Below, one piece after another: positions 42,120 to 51,720 of a stretch of DNA of 64,000 nt. Every line of letters begins with the position of its first letter. Within the stretch, counting starts at the first letter, position 1. The notes beneath the pieces were generated by a model. That model saw only the letters and a list, made by a program, of their open reading frames with translations, did not search any database and was not told the DNA's origin. Source of the stretch: Desulfohalovibrio reitneri (lineage in GTDB: Bacteria > Desulfobacterota > Desulfovibrionia > Desulfovibrionales > Desulfovibrionaceae); contig NZ_JOMJ01000003.1 of NCBI RefSeq assembly GCF_000711295.1, positions 633,001-697,000 of the forward strand, in the 5' to 3' direction. Both the position numbers and the translations under genes were made by a program.

Positions 42120-44217
42120 TCTTCAGATCCACCACGGCTAGGGTTTGCAGACGCACGTCGGCCGGAATCTCGGCCTGGGAAACCACCGGCAGGGTTGGGA
42201 TGAACCGGATGACGATCTGTGCCAGGTGCGGCCGGACCATGGGAGAGGTCAGCAGGATGGGCTGGCCGTCGGTGGCCATGGCAGTCTCCGTCACGCGGTT
42301 GATGGACTGGATAATCTGCTGCGCCTTGGCCGGTTCCAGGGCAAGGTAGGCGCCCTGGTCGGTTTGGCGCAGGTTGTCCTGCAGCATTCCCTCGATGGAG
42401 GGATCGAGTGTGATGATGGGCAGCGTGCCGTCCTGGGCCAGGTGTGGCTTGATAATGGTCCGTCCCATGCGGGACCGGACGTACTCGGTGAGCTGGTCCG
42501 GGTCCTTGACCGCCTGGCCGTAGTCCGCCAGCGCCTCCACCACGGTGAGCAGGTCGCGGATGGAGACCCCTTCCTTGACGAGGTTCTGCAGGACCTTCTG
42601 CACGTTGCCCAGCTGCATGATGCCGGGCACCAGGTCCTCCACCGCTTTTGGGGCGCGCTGGGAGAGCTGATCCAGCAACTGCTGGGTTTCCTGCCGCCCC
42701 AGGAACTCGTGGAGGTTGCGCTTGAATACCTCGGTGAGGTGGGTGGCGATGACCGTGGAGGGGTCCACCACGGTGTAGCCCGCCAGCATGGCCTCCTCCT
42801 TCTGCGATTCGGGAATCCACAGGGCGGGGAGGTTGAAGGCGGGTTCGCGCGTTTCCACGCCTTTGATGCGGTGCTTCACGTCGCCGGGGTCCATGGCCAG
42901 CAGGTGATCCACCAGAATCTCGGCGGAAGCCACCTCGTTGCCCTTGATGAGTACGGTGTACTGCCCGGGGTTGAGTTGCAGGTTGTCCCGCAGGTGCAGC
43001 GAGGGGATGACCACGCCCATGTCCAGGGCGAACTGGCGGCGAATGGAGCGGATGCGCGAGAGGAGGTTGCCGTCCTGCTCCTCGTCCACCAAGGGGATGA
43101 GGCCGTAGCCCACTTCCAGCTCCAGGGTGTCCAAGGGCAGCAGGGCCTGCACCTCCTCCGGTGAATCCAGGGCCGGAGCCTGGGTTTCCTCGGGCTGGCT
43201 CAGGGCCTCGGCTTCGGCGCGGTGCTCCGCGGCGAATCGGGAGATGAAGTAGGTGACGATGGCCAGGCCCAGGAAGGGGATGGTGGGCATGCCCGGCACG
43301 ATGCCGAAGATCACCAGGATGCCCGTGACCAGCCGCAGTGCGCGGGGGTGCAGGGTGAGCTGGCCGAGGAATTCCTCGCCCATCTTGGCCTCGGCCGCGG
43401 CGCGGGAAACGATGATGCCGGCGGATGTGGAGATGATGATGGAAGGGATGGTGGAGACCAGACCGTCGCCGATGGTCAGCAGGGTGTAGGTCTCGGCTGC
43501 CTCCATCCAGTCCATGTCCTTCATGAACACGCCCAGCAGGAAGCCGCCCACGATGTTCACCGCGGTGATGACCATGCCCGCCTTGACGTCCCCCTGGACG
43601 AACTTTCCCGCGCCGTCCATGGCGCCGTAGAAGTCCGCCTCCTTGCGGGTCTTCTCGCGCCTTTCGGTGGCTTCCTTCTCGTCGATGAGCCCGGCGTTGA
43701 GGTCCGCCTCGATGGCCATCTGCTTGCCCGGCATGGCGTCCAGGGTAAAGCGGGCGGCCACCTCGGCGATGCGGGTGGTGCCCGTGGTAATGACCATCTT
43801 GTTGAGGACGAACAGGATGAGGAAAATGATGATACCCACAAGGAAACTGCCGCCTACGACGAATTCGCCGAATGACTCGATGACGGATCCGGCCGCGTCG
43901 GTTCCCGTGTCGCCGTGCAGCAGGATGGCGCGTGTGGTGGCCACGTTGATGGCCAGGCGGAGCATGGTTGTAACCAGCAGCAGGGAGGGGAAAATGGAGA
44001 ACTCCATGGGGGAGTTCATGAACATGGAGGTGACGAGCACCACCATGGCCAGGGAGATGTTGATGGTCAGCATGAAGTCCAGGATGATCGTCGGCACCGG
44101 AATGAGCATGACGAACAGAATGACCACCACGCCGCCGGCCAGCATGAGGTCGCCCTGGGAAGCGAACTTCTCGTAATTGATCTTCAGCGGTGCGAACTTG
44201 GCGGAATCCCCGGCCAT
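42109..44217 (-). CDS. flhA: flagellar export gate protein FlhA
   Basis: 702 residues. An N-terminal membrane half with about 8 helices contains the FHIPEP-region equivalents (MNSPMEFSIFPSLLLVTTMLRLAINVATTRAIL, TLDAMPGKQMAIEADLNAG), followed by the soluble C-terminal domain that forms the nonameric ring binding export chaperones (RIRSIRRQFALDMGVVIP). Length matches the family. It is the core of the type III flagellar export apparatus. flhB lies 33 nt upstream. Confidence 0.97.
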   Translation of the reverse strand: MAGDSAKFAPLKINYEKFASQGDLMLAGGVVVILFVMLIPVPTIILDFMLTINISLAMVVLVTSMFMNSPMEFSIFPSLLLVTTMLRLAINVATTRAILLHGDTGTDAAGSVIESFGEFVVGGSFLVGIIIFLILFVLNKMVITTGTTRIAEVAARFTLDAMPGKQMAIEADLNAGLIDEKEATERREKTRKEADFYGAMDGAGKFVQGDVKAGMVITAVNIVGGFLLGVFMKDMDWMEAAETYTLLTIGDGLVSTIPSIIISTSAGIIVSRAAAEAKMGEEFLGQLTLHPRALRLVTGILVIFGIVPGMPTIPFLGLAIVTYFISRFAAEHRAEAEALSQPEETQAPALDSPEEVQALLPLDTLELEVGYGLIPLVDEEQDGNLLSRIRSIRRQFALDMGVVIPSLHLRDNLQLNPGQYTVLIKGNEVASAEILVDHLLAMDPGDVKHRIKGVETREPAFNLPALWIPESQKEEAMLAGYTVVDPSTVIATHLTEVFKRNLHEFLGRQETQQLLDQLSQRAPKAVEDLVPGIMQLGNVQKVLQNLVKEGVSIRDLLTVVEALADYGQAVKDPDQLTEYVRSRMGRTIIKPHLAQDGTLPIITLDPSIEGMLQDNLRQTDQGAYLALEPAKAQQIIQSINRVTETAMATDGQPILLTSPMVRPHLAQIVIRFIPTLPVVSQAEIPADVRLQTLAVVDLKNAG

Positions 44218-44250
44218 CTTTTTGACACCCTTTCAGCTTGCTCGTTCCGG

Positions 44251-45315
44251 TTAGCCGTGCCGCCTGGTATTCCTGATCTTGGCCAGGATGGCGGCCACCG
44301 CTTGGTACATCTCTTCCGGGATCATTTCCCCGATCTCAACCTGCTTATACAAGGCCTGTGCCAGCGGCTTGTTTTCGCGGATGGGCACATTGTTTTCCTG
44401 AGCGACCTCCTTGATGCGCAGGGCCAGCGCGTCCACTCCCTTGGCGACGACGATGGGGGCGGGGGCTTTGAAGGCGTCGTACTGCAGGGCCACGGCGTAG
44501 TGGGTGGGGTTGGTGATAACCACGTCCGCCTTGGGGACGTCCTCCATCATGCGCTGGGCCATGGATTCCATCATTTTCTGGCGCTGTTGCGACTTGACCT
44601 GTGGGTCGCCCTCCATCTGTTTGCGCTCGTCTTTGACCTCGTCCTTGGTCATCTTCAACTGCTCGTTGTAGTCCCAGCGCGCGTAGACCAAGTCCGCCAA
44701 GCCGATGATGATCATGGGGATCAGAGCGTAGATGACCATCTTGTAGGCCAGTTTGAGGATGAAAATGGCGATGCCCTCGGGGCTGGCGTAAAAGAGGGGC
44801 AGGATGTTGGCCGCTTCCTGTTTGAGCACGATGTAGGGAGCGATGCCCACGGCAAAAGCCATGAGCACGTTCTTGCCCAGGTTTATGAATACTTTCGGGG
44901 AGATGAATATTTTCTGCAGGCCGCCGGCGAGGTTGAGAAAATTGAACTTGGGCTGCAGCGCCTTGGTGGTCCACAGAGGGCCCACCTGCAGCCGCTGCAC
45001 CAGAAAGGCGGCCAGGGCCAGGAAGAACATCACCGGAAGCAGTATCCAGGCCAAGCGCTTCACCAGCATCAGGAACAACTCCATGACGTTGACCGGGCTT
45101 GCCCGGAAGGTGATGCCCTCCTCAAATACCCAGGAGAATATCCATTTGATGTGGCCGGAGATGTACCCGACGAGGTAATAGATAGTCACAAGGCCCACCA
45201 GTGTGATGACCGCTTTGGGCAACTCCTGGCTCTTGGGGACGTTGCCCTCGTCCCTGGCTTTGTCCAGTTGTTTTTTAGTCGGGTCTTCTGTTCGTGACGG
45301 GTCAGATTGTGGCAT
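44251..45315 (-). CDS. flhB: flagellar export protein FlhB
   Basis: 354 residues. The N-terminus DPTKKQLDKARDEGNVPKSQEL is typical; four membrane helices follow. The autocleavage site NPTH is present in VITNPTHYAVAL, so it should switch export specificity from hook to filament substrates. The C-terminal cytoplasmic part ends RNTRRHG. It lies 3 nt after fliR on the minus strand. Confidence 0.97.
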   Translation of the reverse strand: MPQSDPSRTEDPTKKQLDKARDEGNVPKSQELPKAVITLVGLVTIYYLVGYISGHIKWIFSWVFEEGITFRASPVNVMELFLMLVKRLAWILLPVMFFLALAAFLVQRLQVGPLWTTKALQPKFNFLNLAGGLQKIFISPKVFINLGKNVLMAFAVGIAPYIVLKQEAANILPLFYASPEGIAIFILKLAYKMVIYALIPMIIIGLADLVYARWDYNEQLKMTKDEVKDERKQMEGDPQVKSQQRQKMMESMAQRMMEDVPKADVVITNPTHYAVALQYDAFKAPAPIVVAKGVDALALRIKEVAQENNVPIRENKPLAQALYKQVEIGEMIPEEMYQAVAAILAKIRNTRRHG

Positions 45316-45318
45316 GGC

Positions 45319-46101
45319 CTATCCCCCGGCCAGCTTGAGCAGGACCTGGAAGGAGGTATCCAGGCCGGCCAAAAATTCGCCAACGAAACGGGACAGATAC
45401 TTGAACATCAAGGCGAGGAAGAAGAACCCGACCATGATTTTCAGGGGAAAGCCGAATACGAGCAGATGCATTTGCGGCGCCACTCGGGAGATGATGGCCA
45501 GGGCCACATCCACCATGATGACGGCCACCGTGACAGGGGCCGAGATTTTGACCGCCAGGATGAACATCTCAGAGGACAGTTCGATGACTTGGTTGGCGAT
45601 GCCCGATTCCAGGACGACGCCGCCGGGGGGAACGAGCTCGAAGCTCTTGGCCAGCCCGCTGAGGAGGTAGAGGTGGCCGTTCATGGAGAGAAACGTCAGC
45701 AGTGTGACCATGTAGAGGAAGTGAGAGGTCACAGGCTCCTGCTGCCCTGTCAGAGGGTCCACGGCGTTGACCATGGTGAAGCCCATCTGGAAGCCCATGA
45801 TGCCGCCGGCGAACTGGGCCGAGGCGAACAGGAAGCGAACCAATAGGCCCATGATGAGCCCCAGGGCGACTTCTCCAAGCAGGACGAGAAAAATGGCCCA
45901 GATGTCGGCGGGCATCTGGCGGCCTGCAAAGCCCAACTGGGGGAATACCGCCAGGGTGAAAACGAGCAGCAGCGCTGCTTTGACAGGCGAGGGAACGGAC
46001 TTTCCACCGAAGAACGGGAGCAGGAAGAGAACCAGGCTGATGCGCATCAGCGTCAGCATAAAGCTGAACATCACCTGGGGATCGAAGTGGAAGATGTCCA
46101 T
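45319..46101 (-). CDS. fliR: flagellar export protein FliR
   Basis: 260 residues with about six membrane helices (MDIFHFDPQVMFSFMLTLMRIS, GGIMGFQMGFTMVNAVDP, APVTVAVIMVDVALAIISRVAPQMHLLVFGFPLKI). It is part of the FliPQR export gate. It is the first gene of the export-gene run; the gap to asnB upstream is 51 nt. Extended read-through of the frameshifted asnB would run into its 5' end. Confidence 0.96.
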   Translation of the reverse strand: MDIFHFDPQVMFSFMLTLMRISLVLFLLPFFGGKSVPSPVKAALLLVFTLAVFPQLGFAGRQMPADIWAIFLVLLGEVALGLIMGLLVRFLFASAQFAGGIMGFQMGFTMVNAVDPLTGQQEPVTSHFLYMVTLLTFLSMNGHLYLLSGLAKSFELVPPGGVVLESGIANQVIELSSEMFILAVKISAPVTVAVIMVDVALAIISRVAPQMHLLVFGFPLKIMVGFFFLALMFKYLSRFVGEFLAGLDTSFQVLLKLAGG

Positions 46102-46152
46102 GGCCGCCCCATTTGCAAGGGGCGGACCAGTCGACCGCCTGCTAGGCCGTTG

Positions 46153-48083
46153 TCAGTCCAAGTGGCGGTTCGCCCAAGCCTGGAACATGAGCACGGGCCA
46201 GAGGCGGTAGCCGTTGTCGCGGTGTCCGGAAAGGTGTTCGCTCCAGACCCGACGCACGGCGGCGGCATTGAAAAGGCCGCGCCGCTGGAGGGCGGATTCG
46301 GCCAGCAGATCCTCGCACCAGGAGCGCAAAGGGCCCCGCAGCCATTGCGCCAGGGGAATGGCGAAGCCTTGCTTGGGCCGGTCGAAATCCACCCCAGGCA
46401 ACAGGCCGCCCAGCAGGTCGCGCAGCACCCGTTTGCCCCCCGGCCGGGCGGCCCTGAGGGGGGCGGCAGCCGCCAGGCCGTCTCGGCCACGCGGTGATCC
46501 AACAGCGGCACCCTCGCTTCCAGGCCCACGGCCATGGAGGCGCGGTCCACCTTGGTTAGCACGTCGTCGGGCAGATAGCCGCACAGATCCTGGAGCATCA
46601 TCCAGGCGTCGAACCCAGCTCGGTCCAGGGGGCGGTAAACGGGAGGCTGGTCCATGGCGCCGGGTACAGCCAGCAACGGGTCCTGCCAAGATGATGTCAG
46701 GGAGCGATACAGAGCCTCTCGGTCCGGAGCGGCCAGGGCCTCGACCGCCTTTTGCAGCTTCAGCCGCACGTCGGTCTCCCGCAAGACGCCGCCGAGCAGC
46801 CCGGCCAGGACCCGCTCCCCGCCGCCTCGCAGCAGGCGGGCGGCCTGCCGCCGCAGGGGGGCTGGCCAGGGGGCCAGCCTGCGCCAGAGGCCAGGGGCGC
46901 GCAGGTGGCGCACGTAGCCGCCAAAGAGCTCGTCCCCGCCGTCTCCGGAAAGGCAGACGGTGACGTGCTCCCTGGCCAGTCGCGAGACCAGATAGGTGGG
47001 GATCTGCGAGGAGTCGGCGAAGGGCTCGTCGTAGAAGTCGGGCAGGTCCGGCACCACGTCCAGGGCGTCTTGAGGAGAAAGGCGGAGTTCTGTGTGCTCC
47101 GCGCCCAGGGCGTCGGCCACCTGGCGGGCATGGGCCGCCTCGTCGAAACCGGCTTCGTCGAAACCGATGGTGAAGGTGCGGATGGGTCCGGAAGCCTCGC
47201 CCGCCATGACCGCGGCCACCAGGGAGGAGTCCACTCCCCCGGAGAGAAAGGCGCCAAGGGGGACGTCGGAAATCAGGCGCAGCCGGACCGCCCGCCGCAG
47301 TTCGTCCTCAACCCGCGCGGCGGCCTCGCCTTCCGGCAGCGGCTCGGCCAGACCGCGGGCCGCCATTTCCTCTGCCCGCCACCAGGCACGGGGCTGGGGA
47401 AGGTCGTGGCGCGCCAGGTCGTCGTGGTCCAGCCGCAACAGGCAGCCCGGGGGCAGCTTGGCGGCGGAGCGGAAAATGGAGCGCGGCGCTGGAATGCAGA
47501 GGTGCCGCAGGAGCAGGGCCAGCGAATCGGGGTCGACGTTCCGTTCGAAGCCGGGCAGAGCCAGCAATGGGGCGAGTTGAGAGCCGAAGGTGAAGCCTTC
47601 TTTGGTCCGGCCGTAATAGAGGGGCTTGATGCCCAGGCGGTCGCGGGCCAGGGTCAGGCTCTGGTCGCGCGCGTCCCACAGCGCCAGGGCGAACATGCCC
47701 ACACAGCGGCGCAGGGTGGCTTCCACACCCCATGTCCCGAACGCCGCCAGCAGCACCTCCGTGTCGCTGTGGCCGCGCCAGCCGCCGTCGGGCGTTGCCC
47801 CGGCCTCGTCGAGTTCGCGGCGGATGTCGAGATAGTTGTAGACCTCGCCGTTGTAGACAAGGCGAAGGCGGCCGTCCGGGGAAGCCATGGGCTGGGCCCC
47901 GGCGGGGGAAAGGTCGAGGATGGCAAGACGGGAGTGAGCCAAGCCGAGACGGTGCTCGGGGAGGTAGTCATGGTCCTGCGCGTCCGGACCGCGCCTGCGG
48001 ATACTTCCCCGCATCTCCCGCAGGACGGCGTCGGGGTCGAAGCCGGGTTCCCGTCGGAGCCAGAATCCGGCTAGGCCGCACAC
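46153..48083 (-). pseudogene. asnB: asparagine synthase (glutamine-hydrolysing) with a C-terminal frameshift
   Basis: The N-terminal glutaminase starts MCGLAGFW with nucleophile Cys2, and the synthase domain carries the PP-loop LSGGVDSSLVAAV. Both are intact. At a run of six Gs (46458-46463, C on the coding strand) the frame shifts: upstream reads ETAWRLPPP, while the conserved continuation (PGGKRVLRDLLGGLLPG, RPKQGFAIPLAQWLRG, LMFQAWANRHLD) is in another frame ending at 46153. The span, 1931 nt, is one short of 644 codons, so one lost base restores a 643-residue protein. As written, the first frame runs on to 46071 inside fliR with unrelated sequence. It may be a real mutation, phase variation or a sequencing error. 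AsnB makes Asn from Asp and Gln; in some genomes such genes modify cell-surface sugars. Confidence 0.85.
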
Positions 48084-48141
48084 GGCGTCCTCCTCGCGGA
48101 GCGATTTGGAGAGTTCTTCGGTTCGGGCCGGGGCTGGTCCG

Positions 48142-49041
48142 TCAATTGAGGATGTAGCGCATGGGGTTCACGGGCACCCCGTTGAGACGGACTTCGTAGT
48201 GCAGGTGTGGTCCGGTGGAGCGGCCCGTGTTGCCCACGTAGCCGATCAGCTCGCCCCGGGCCACTTCCTGGCCGCGCTTGACAGCGGAGCGGTGCAGGTG
48301 TGCGTACTTGGTGACCACCCCGGTGCCGTGATCAACTGCGATGGAGTTGCCGTACGAGCCGTCGCGACCGGTGAAGATGATTTTCCCCTTGGCCGGGGCG
48401 TAGATTGGCGTTCCCATGGGGCTGGAGATGTCCAGGCCCTTGTGGAACTCGCGTTTTCCGGTGAATGGGGAGGTGCGGTAGCCGAACTCCGAAGTGACCC
48501 AGCCCTCGGTGGGCCAAATGGACGGCGTGGCGGCCAGGATGTCGCGCTTGGAGCGGATGGACTGGATGAGCTCCTGCTGGCGGACCTCCTCCAGCCTGGC
48601 CTCGGTGGCCAGCTGCCGCAGGAAATTGTGCATGTTGCGGGCCAGCAATTCCTGGCGGTAGAGGGTCAGGTAGTTCTTGGAAAAGGTGTTGCCCTCGGGA
48701 CCACCAATGGGGCTGCTGTTCTGGTTCTGCTCCAGGTTGATCATCACCCGCAGTTTGGAGTCGAACGCCCGGATGCGGGAGATGTCCTTTTCCATGTGCT
48801 GTATCTTGCCGGCCAGGGAAAGCAGTTGCGTCTTTTGTTCGTGAACGGTTTTTTCGGCGTCGGCCAACTGTTTTTGGAGGCCGTCGTAATCCTGATAGTA
48901 CTGCCACAGATAGACGTTCCCGGCCGCCAGCGCGACGACGAGAAAGAACAACGCCGCGACCATCCAGGCTCTGCAGCGGAACTTGCGGCACTGACCGACC
49001 TCGTCCTTGAAGACGACGACATTGTATTTTTTGAAAAGCAT
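48142..49041 (-). CDS. membrane-anchored M23 family metallopeptidase
   Basis: 299 residues from ATG 49041 (MLFKKYNVVVFKD); a GTG two codons upstream (49047) is also possible and neither has a strong SD. A membrane helix lies at about 30-48, a coiled coil follows (about 50-90), and the C-terminal LytM domain has an apparently complete zinc site: H in FHKGLDISSP and HxH in GPHLHYEV. It probably cuts peptidoglycan cross-bridges in the periplasm. It lies 58 nt upstream of asnB. Confidence 0.9.
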   Translation of the reverse strand: MLFKKYNVVVFKDEVGQCRKFRCRAWMVAALFFLVVALAAGNVYLWQYYQDYDGLQKQLADAEKTVHEQKTQLLSLAGKIQHMEKDISRIRAFDSKLRVMINLEQNQNSSPIGGPEGNTFSKNYLTLYRQELLARNMHNFLRQLATEARLEEVRQQELIQSIRSKRDILAATPSIWPTEGWVTSEFGYRTSPFTGKREFHKGLDISSPMGTPIYAPAKGKIIFTGRDGSYGNSIAVDHGTGVVTKYAHLHRSAVKRGQEVARGELIGYVGNTGRSTGPHLHYEVRLNGVPVNPMRYILN

Positions 49042-49086
49042 AGCCACCCAATTGTGGGCTGAACGTGCGACCTTGCTGAACCGGTC

Positions 49087-49851
49087 TTACTCGGTGCTTG
49101 AGTAGGGCATCGCCGCATCCAAGTCAAGCTGCCAGCCGGTCAGGGCCCGGAAAATCCGCTTCTTGCGCACAGGGTCGCCCAGGAATCCGTCCCGCATCAT
49201 TTCCTCCATCTCGGTGCGTTTGGTCTGTCCGGCGGAGGGGCAGGGATTGGCGAAAACAGGGAGATTCCAGGCTCGTGCGGCCCGTTCCACCCGTTTTTTC
49301 TCCAGCAGCAGCAGGGGGCGGACGAGGGTCAGTTCGCCGCCGAAGTAGTCCGCCTTGGCGGTGAGCCCCTCGACCTTGCCGGTCTGGGTCATGTTCAGAA
49401 AGAAGGTGGATACCAGGTCGTCCGCGGTATGGCCCAGGGCCAGGTGGGTCAGGCCGTAGTGCGAGCACAGTTCGAAGAGCTTTTTGCGGCGGAACCAGGC
49501 GCAGTAGAAACAGGGGGAATTCTTGCGGTTTTCCTCGGAGTGCGCCTTGGGGCCGATGCCCATCATCTCCACGTGCAGGGCCACGCCGTTGTCCGCGCAC
49601 CAGCTGGACAAGGGGCGGTGGTTGTCCGCTTCGAAGCCGGGGTTGACGTGCAGGGCCATGACTTCGAAGGGGAAGGGCACCACTCGCTTGCGCAGCAGAA
49701 GCCCCTGCAGGAGTGTGAAGGAGTCCGCTCCTCCCGAGGCGGCCACGCCGATGCGCGCCCCCGGACGAAGCTGGCCGGTGCGCTGCATGAGCTTGCCCAT
49801 GGTGGAGAGGACGCTCTTCTGGACGAAATTGAATCGCTTGCGGAAACTCAC
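49087..49851 (-). CDS. ttcA: TtcA-like tRNA 2-thiocytidine synthase (PP-loop ATPase)
   Basis: 254 residues from a GTG start at 49851. The PP-loop SGGADS is at 39-44. The three [4Fe-4S] cysteines of TtcA-type enzymes are at C114, C117 (SPCFYC) and C204 (NPCPSAGQ). LGHTADDLVSTFF is the second conserved motif. These features indicate 2-thiolation of tRNA, probably C32. The SD for the GTG is weak and a start at the internal ATG (residue 18) cannot be excluded. It is divergent from the ABC module at 50000. Confidence 0.85.
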   Translation of the reverse strand: MSFRKRFNFVQKSVLSTMGKLMQRTGQLRPGARIGVAASGGADSFTLLQGLLLRKRVVPFPFEVMALHVNPGFEADNHRPLSSWCADNGVALHVEMMGIGPKAHSEENRKNSPCFYCAWFRRKKLFELCSHYGLTHLALGHTADDLVSTFFLNMTQTGKVEGLTAKADYFGGELTLVRPLLLLEKKRVERAARAWNLPVFANPCPSAGQTKRTEMEEMMRDGFLGDPVRKKRIFRALTGWQLDLDAAMPYSSTE

Positions 49852-49892
49852 GCCGGGCTTGTACCCGGACCGGCCCTGGCTTGCAAGCGTCC

Positions 49893-49921
49893 TTGACGCT
49901 TCTTGTCATCAGGTATATGAA
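49893..49921 (+). promoter_or_regulatory. putative sigma-70 promoter for the Gld-like ABC module
   Basis: TTGACG (5 of 6) and TATGAA (4 of 6) are 17 nt apart in a locally AT-rich stretch about 80 nt upstream of the ATPase start. Confidence 0.5.
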
Positions 49922-49999
49922 ATTGTGTTCCTCGCCGTCGGCTGCGGGTAGCTCCCGTGGGACCGGCGGCGTCTCTCGTTTTCTCCACGCGTGGCAACC

Positions 50000-50947
50000 A
50001 TGCTTGAAGTACGCCATCTCAGCCATTCCTTCGGCGAGACGCAGGTGCTCTTCGACCTCTCCTTCACCCTGAGGGAGGGGGAGATCCTTGGATTCCTCGG
50101 CCCAAACGGCGCGGGCAAGTCCACCACCATGCGCATCGTCACCGGCTTTCTCACACCCACCTCGGGAGAGGTGCGCTTCAACGGCCACGACGTAAGGCGC
50201 GAACCCATGGCTCTGCGCCGCCAGCTCGGCTACCTGCCCGAGAATGTGCCCCTGTATCCGGAACTCAAGGTCCGGGAATTCCTGAGTTGGGCCGCGAGGG
50301 TGAAGCAGGCCGCCGACCCTGCGGGACAGGTGGCCGAGGTCGCCGAGCGGTGCGGCCTGGAGCCGGTCATGGGCAAGCTGGTGGGACATCTTTCCCGGGG
50401 GTTTCGGCAGCGGGTGGGGCTGGCTCAGGCCATTCTGGGCGATTCCCGCCTGCTGGTGCTGGACGAGCCCACGGCCGCCATGGACCCGGCCCAGATCGTG
50501 GCCATCCGGCAGCTTATCAAGGATCTTGGCCGCTCCCGCACCATCCTGCTTTCCACCCACATCCTGCCCGAGGTGGAACGCACTTGCGACCGCGTTCTCA
50601 TCCTGGACCAGGGCCGCATTTTGGCCGAGGACACTCCCGCCGGGCTGACAGACCGCTTCGGCGGCCGTGGAGTCTTTCTGCTGCGGGTGGACCCCGGGGT
50701 GGAGACCGCGGCCGAGGTGGAGGCCGCCCTGGCCGAAGCGCCGGGCGTCACCTCGACAAGCCGGCTGGATGACGGGCTTGGAGGTGTGCTCGTGCGTTTG
50801 GAGACGGAGTCCGGCCGGGATCGTCGGGCGGAGTTGACTTCCCTGGCCTTCGGACGTGGGTGGTCCGTACTCGAGTTCCGGCCCGCGCACGCCTCCCTGG
50901 AGGACGCCTTCGTCTCCATCGTCCGCCGTGAGGAGTTTGCGGCGTGA
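50000..50947 (+). CDS. ABC transporter ATP-binding protein (GldA-like)
   Basis: 315 residues from ATG 50000 (MLEVRHLSHSF); a GTG nine bases upstream is possible. Walker A is GPNGAGKSTT, the signature is LSRGFRQRVGLAQ (instead of LSGGQ, as in GldA/NosF-type ATPases), and Walker B is LLVLDEPTAAMDP. A C-terminal ~95-residue extension is typical of ABC-2 exporters. It should power the membrane gene that overlaps it by 4 nt. Substrate unknown. Confidence 0.88.
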   Translation: MLEVRHLSHSFGETQVLFDLSFTLREGEILGFLGPNGAGKSTTMRIVTGFLTPTSGEVRFNGHDVRREPMALRRQLGYLPENVPLYPELKVREFLSWAARVKQAADPAGQVAEVAERCGLEPVMGKLVGHLSRGFRQRVGLAQAILGDSRLLVLDEPTAAMDPAQIVAIRQLIKDLGRSRTILLSTHILPEVERTCDRVLILDQGRILAEDTPAGLTDRFGGRGVFLLRVDPGVETAAEVEAALAEAPGVTSTSRLDDGLGGVLVRLETESGRDRRAELTSLAFGRGWSVLEFRPAHASLEDAFVSIVRREEFAA

Positions 50948-51720
50948 TGCGCCAGATTCTTCTCGTGGCCAGAAAGGACCTGGCCGTCTTTTTCCGATCG
51001 CCCCTTGCCTACGCGGTGCTGACCTGCTTCCTGCTCATCGCCGGGTATATCTTCGCCTCCACCATCAACCTCTATCAACTGGTCAGCGTGCAGCTCATGC
51101 AGTCCCCGAGGGCGGCGGACGTGACCATGCAGGACCTGGTGGTGGCACCCTACCTGCAAAACGCGGCCGTGGTTTTCCTCTTTCTGCTGCCGCTGCTCAC
51201 CATGCGCGGCTACGCCGAGGAAAAACGCAACGGCACCTTCGAACTGCTGCTCAGCTACCCTCTCGGCGAGGGGCGCATCGCCATGGGCAAGCTGCTGGCC
51301 CTGTGCGTCTTTCTGTGGACGGCCATCGCCCTCTCCGCATTCGGCCCGCTGCTGCTCATGGTCTACGCCACTCCGGAGCCGTTGCCCATGCTGGTCGGCT
51401 ATCTGGGGCTGGCCCTGTTGGCCACGGCCTTCGCTTCCCTCGGGCTGTTCATCTCCTCTCTCACCTCGGGGCAGGTGGTGGCCGGGGTGACGACTTTCAT
51501 GATCCTGTTGGTCCTGTGGCTTCTTTCCTGGGTGCGCGAACTGGTGCCCCAGTCGGTTCGTCCGGTGGTTGAGGCCATCTCGCCCATGGACCACTTCAGC
51601 CCCTTCAGCCAAGGCGTGCTGACCCTGCACGACGCCCTCTACTTCCTGCTCTTGGCCGCGGCCTTTTTCTGGCTGACAGTGCTTTCCCTGGAGAACCAGC
51701 GGTGGCGGAGGGCGACATGA
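50944..51720 (+). CDS. ABC-2 type permease (GldF-like)
   Basis: 258 residues with about six membrane helices. It starts at GTG 50944 (8 nt from AGGAG) or the adjoining ATG at 50947. Features are ARKDLAVFFRSPLAYAVL at the N-terminus, TMRGYAEEKRNGTFELLLSYP in the first cytoplasmic loop, and SPFSQGVL near the end. These match GldF, a permease subunit linked to gliding in Bacteroidetes but also found in non-gliding bacteria. It overlaps both neighbours as GTGA/ATGA, so the three genes are a tight unit. Confidence 0.87.
   Translation: MMRQILLVARKDLAVFFRSPLAYAVLTCFLLIAGYIFASTINLYQLVSVQLMQSPRAADVTMQDLVVAPYLQNAAVVFLFLLPLLTMRGYAEEKRNGTFELLLSYPLGEGRIAMGKLLALCVFLWTAIALSAFGPLLLMVYATPEPLPMLVGYLGLALLATAFASLGLFISSLTSGQVVAGVTTFMILLVLWLLSWVRELVPQSVRPVVEAISPMDHFSPFSQGVLTLHDALYFLLLAAAFFWLTVLSLENQRWRRAT

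Noticed and set aside
43915-45297. 460-codon plus-strand open frame opposite flhA and flhB
   Set aside because: His/Gln/Asp-rich shadow of hydrophobic minus-strand codons; no ribosome-binding site.
46071-46152. asnB continuing to a stop at 46071
   Set aside because: The residues after the homopolymer in that frame are Cys/Pro/Trp-rich noise and run into fliR; the conserved C-terminus is in the other frame ending at 46153.
49042-49060. Near-palindrome AGCCACCCAATTGTGGGCT at the start of the M23 peptidase gene as an operator
   Set aside because: Pairing is imperfect, it spans the start region, and there is no further support.
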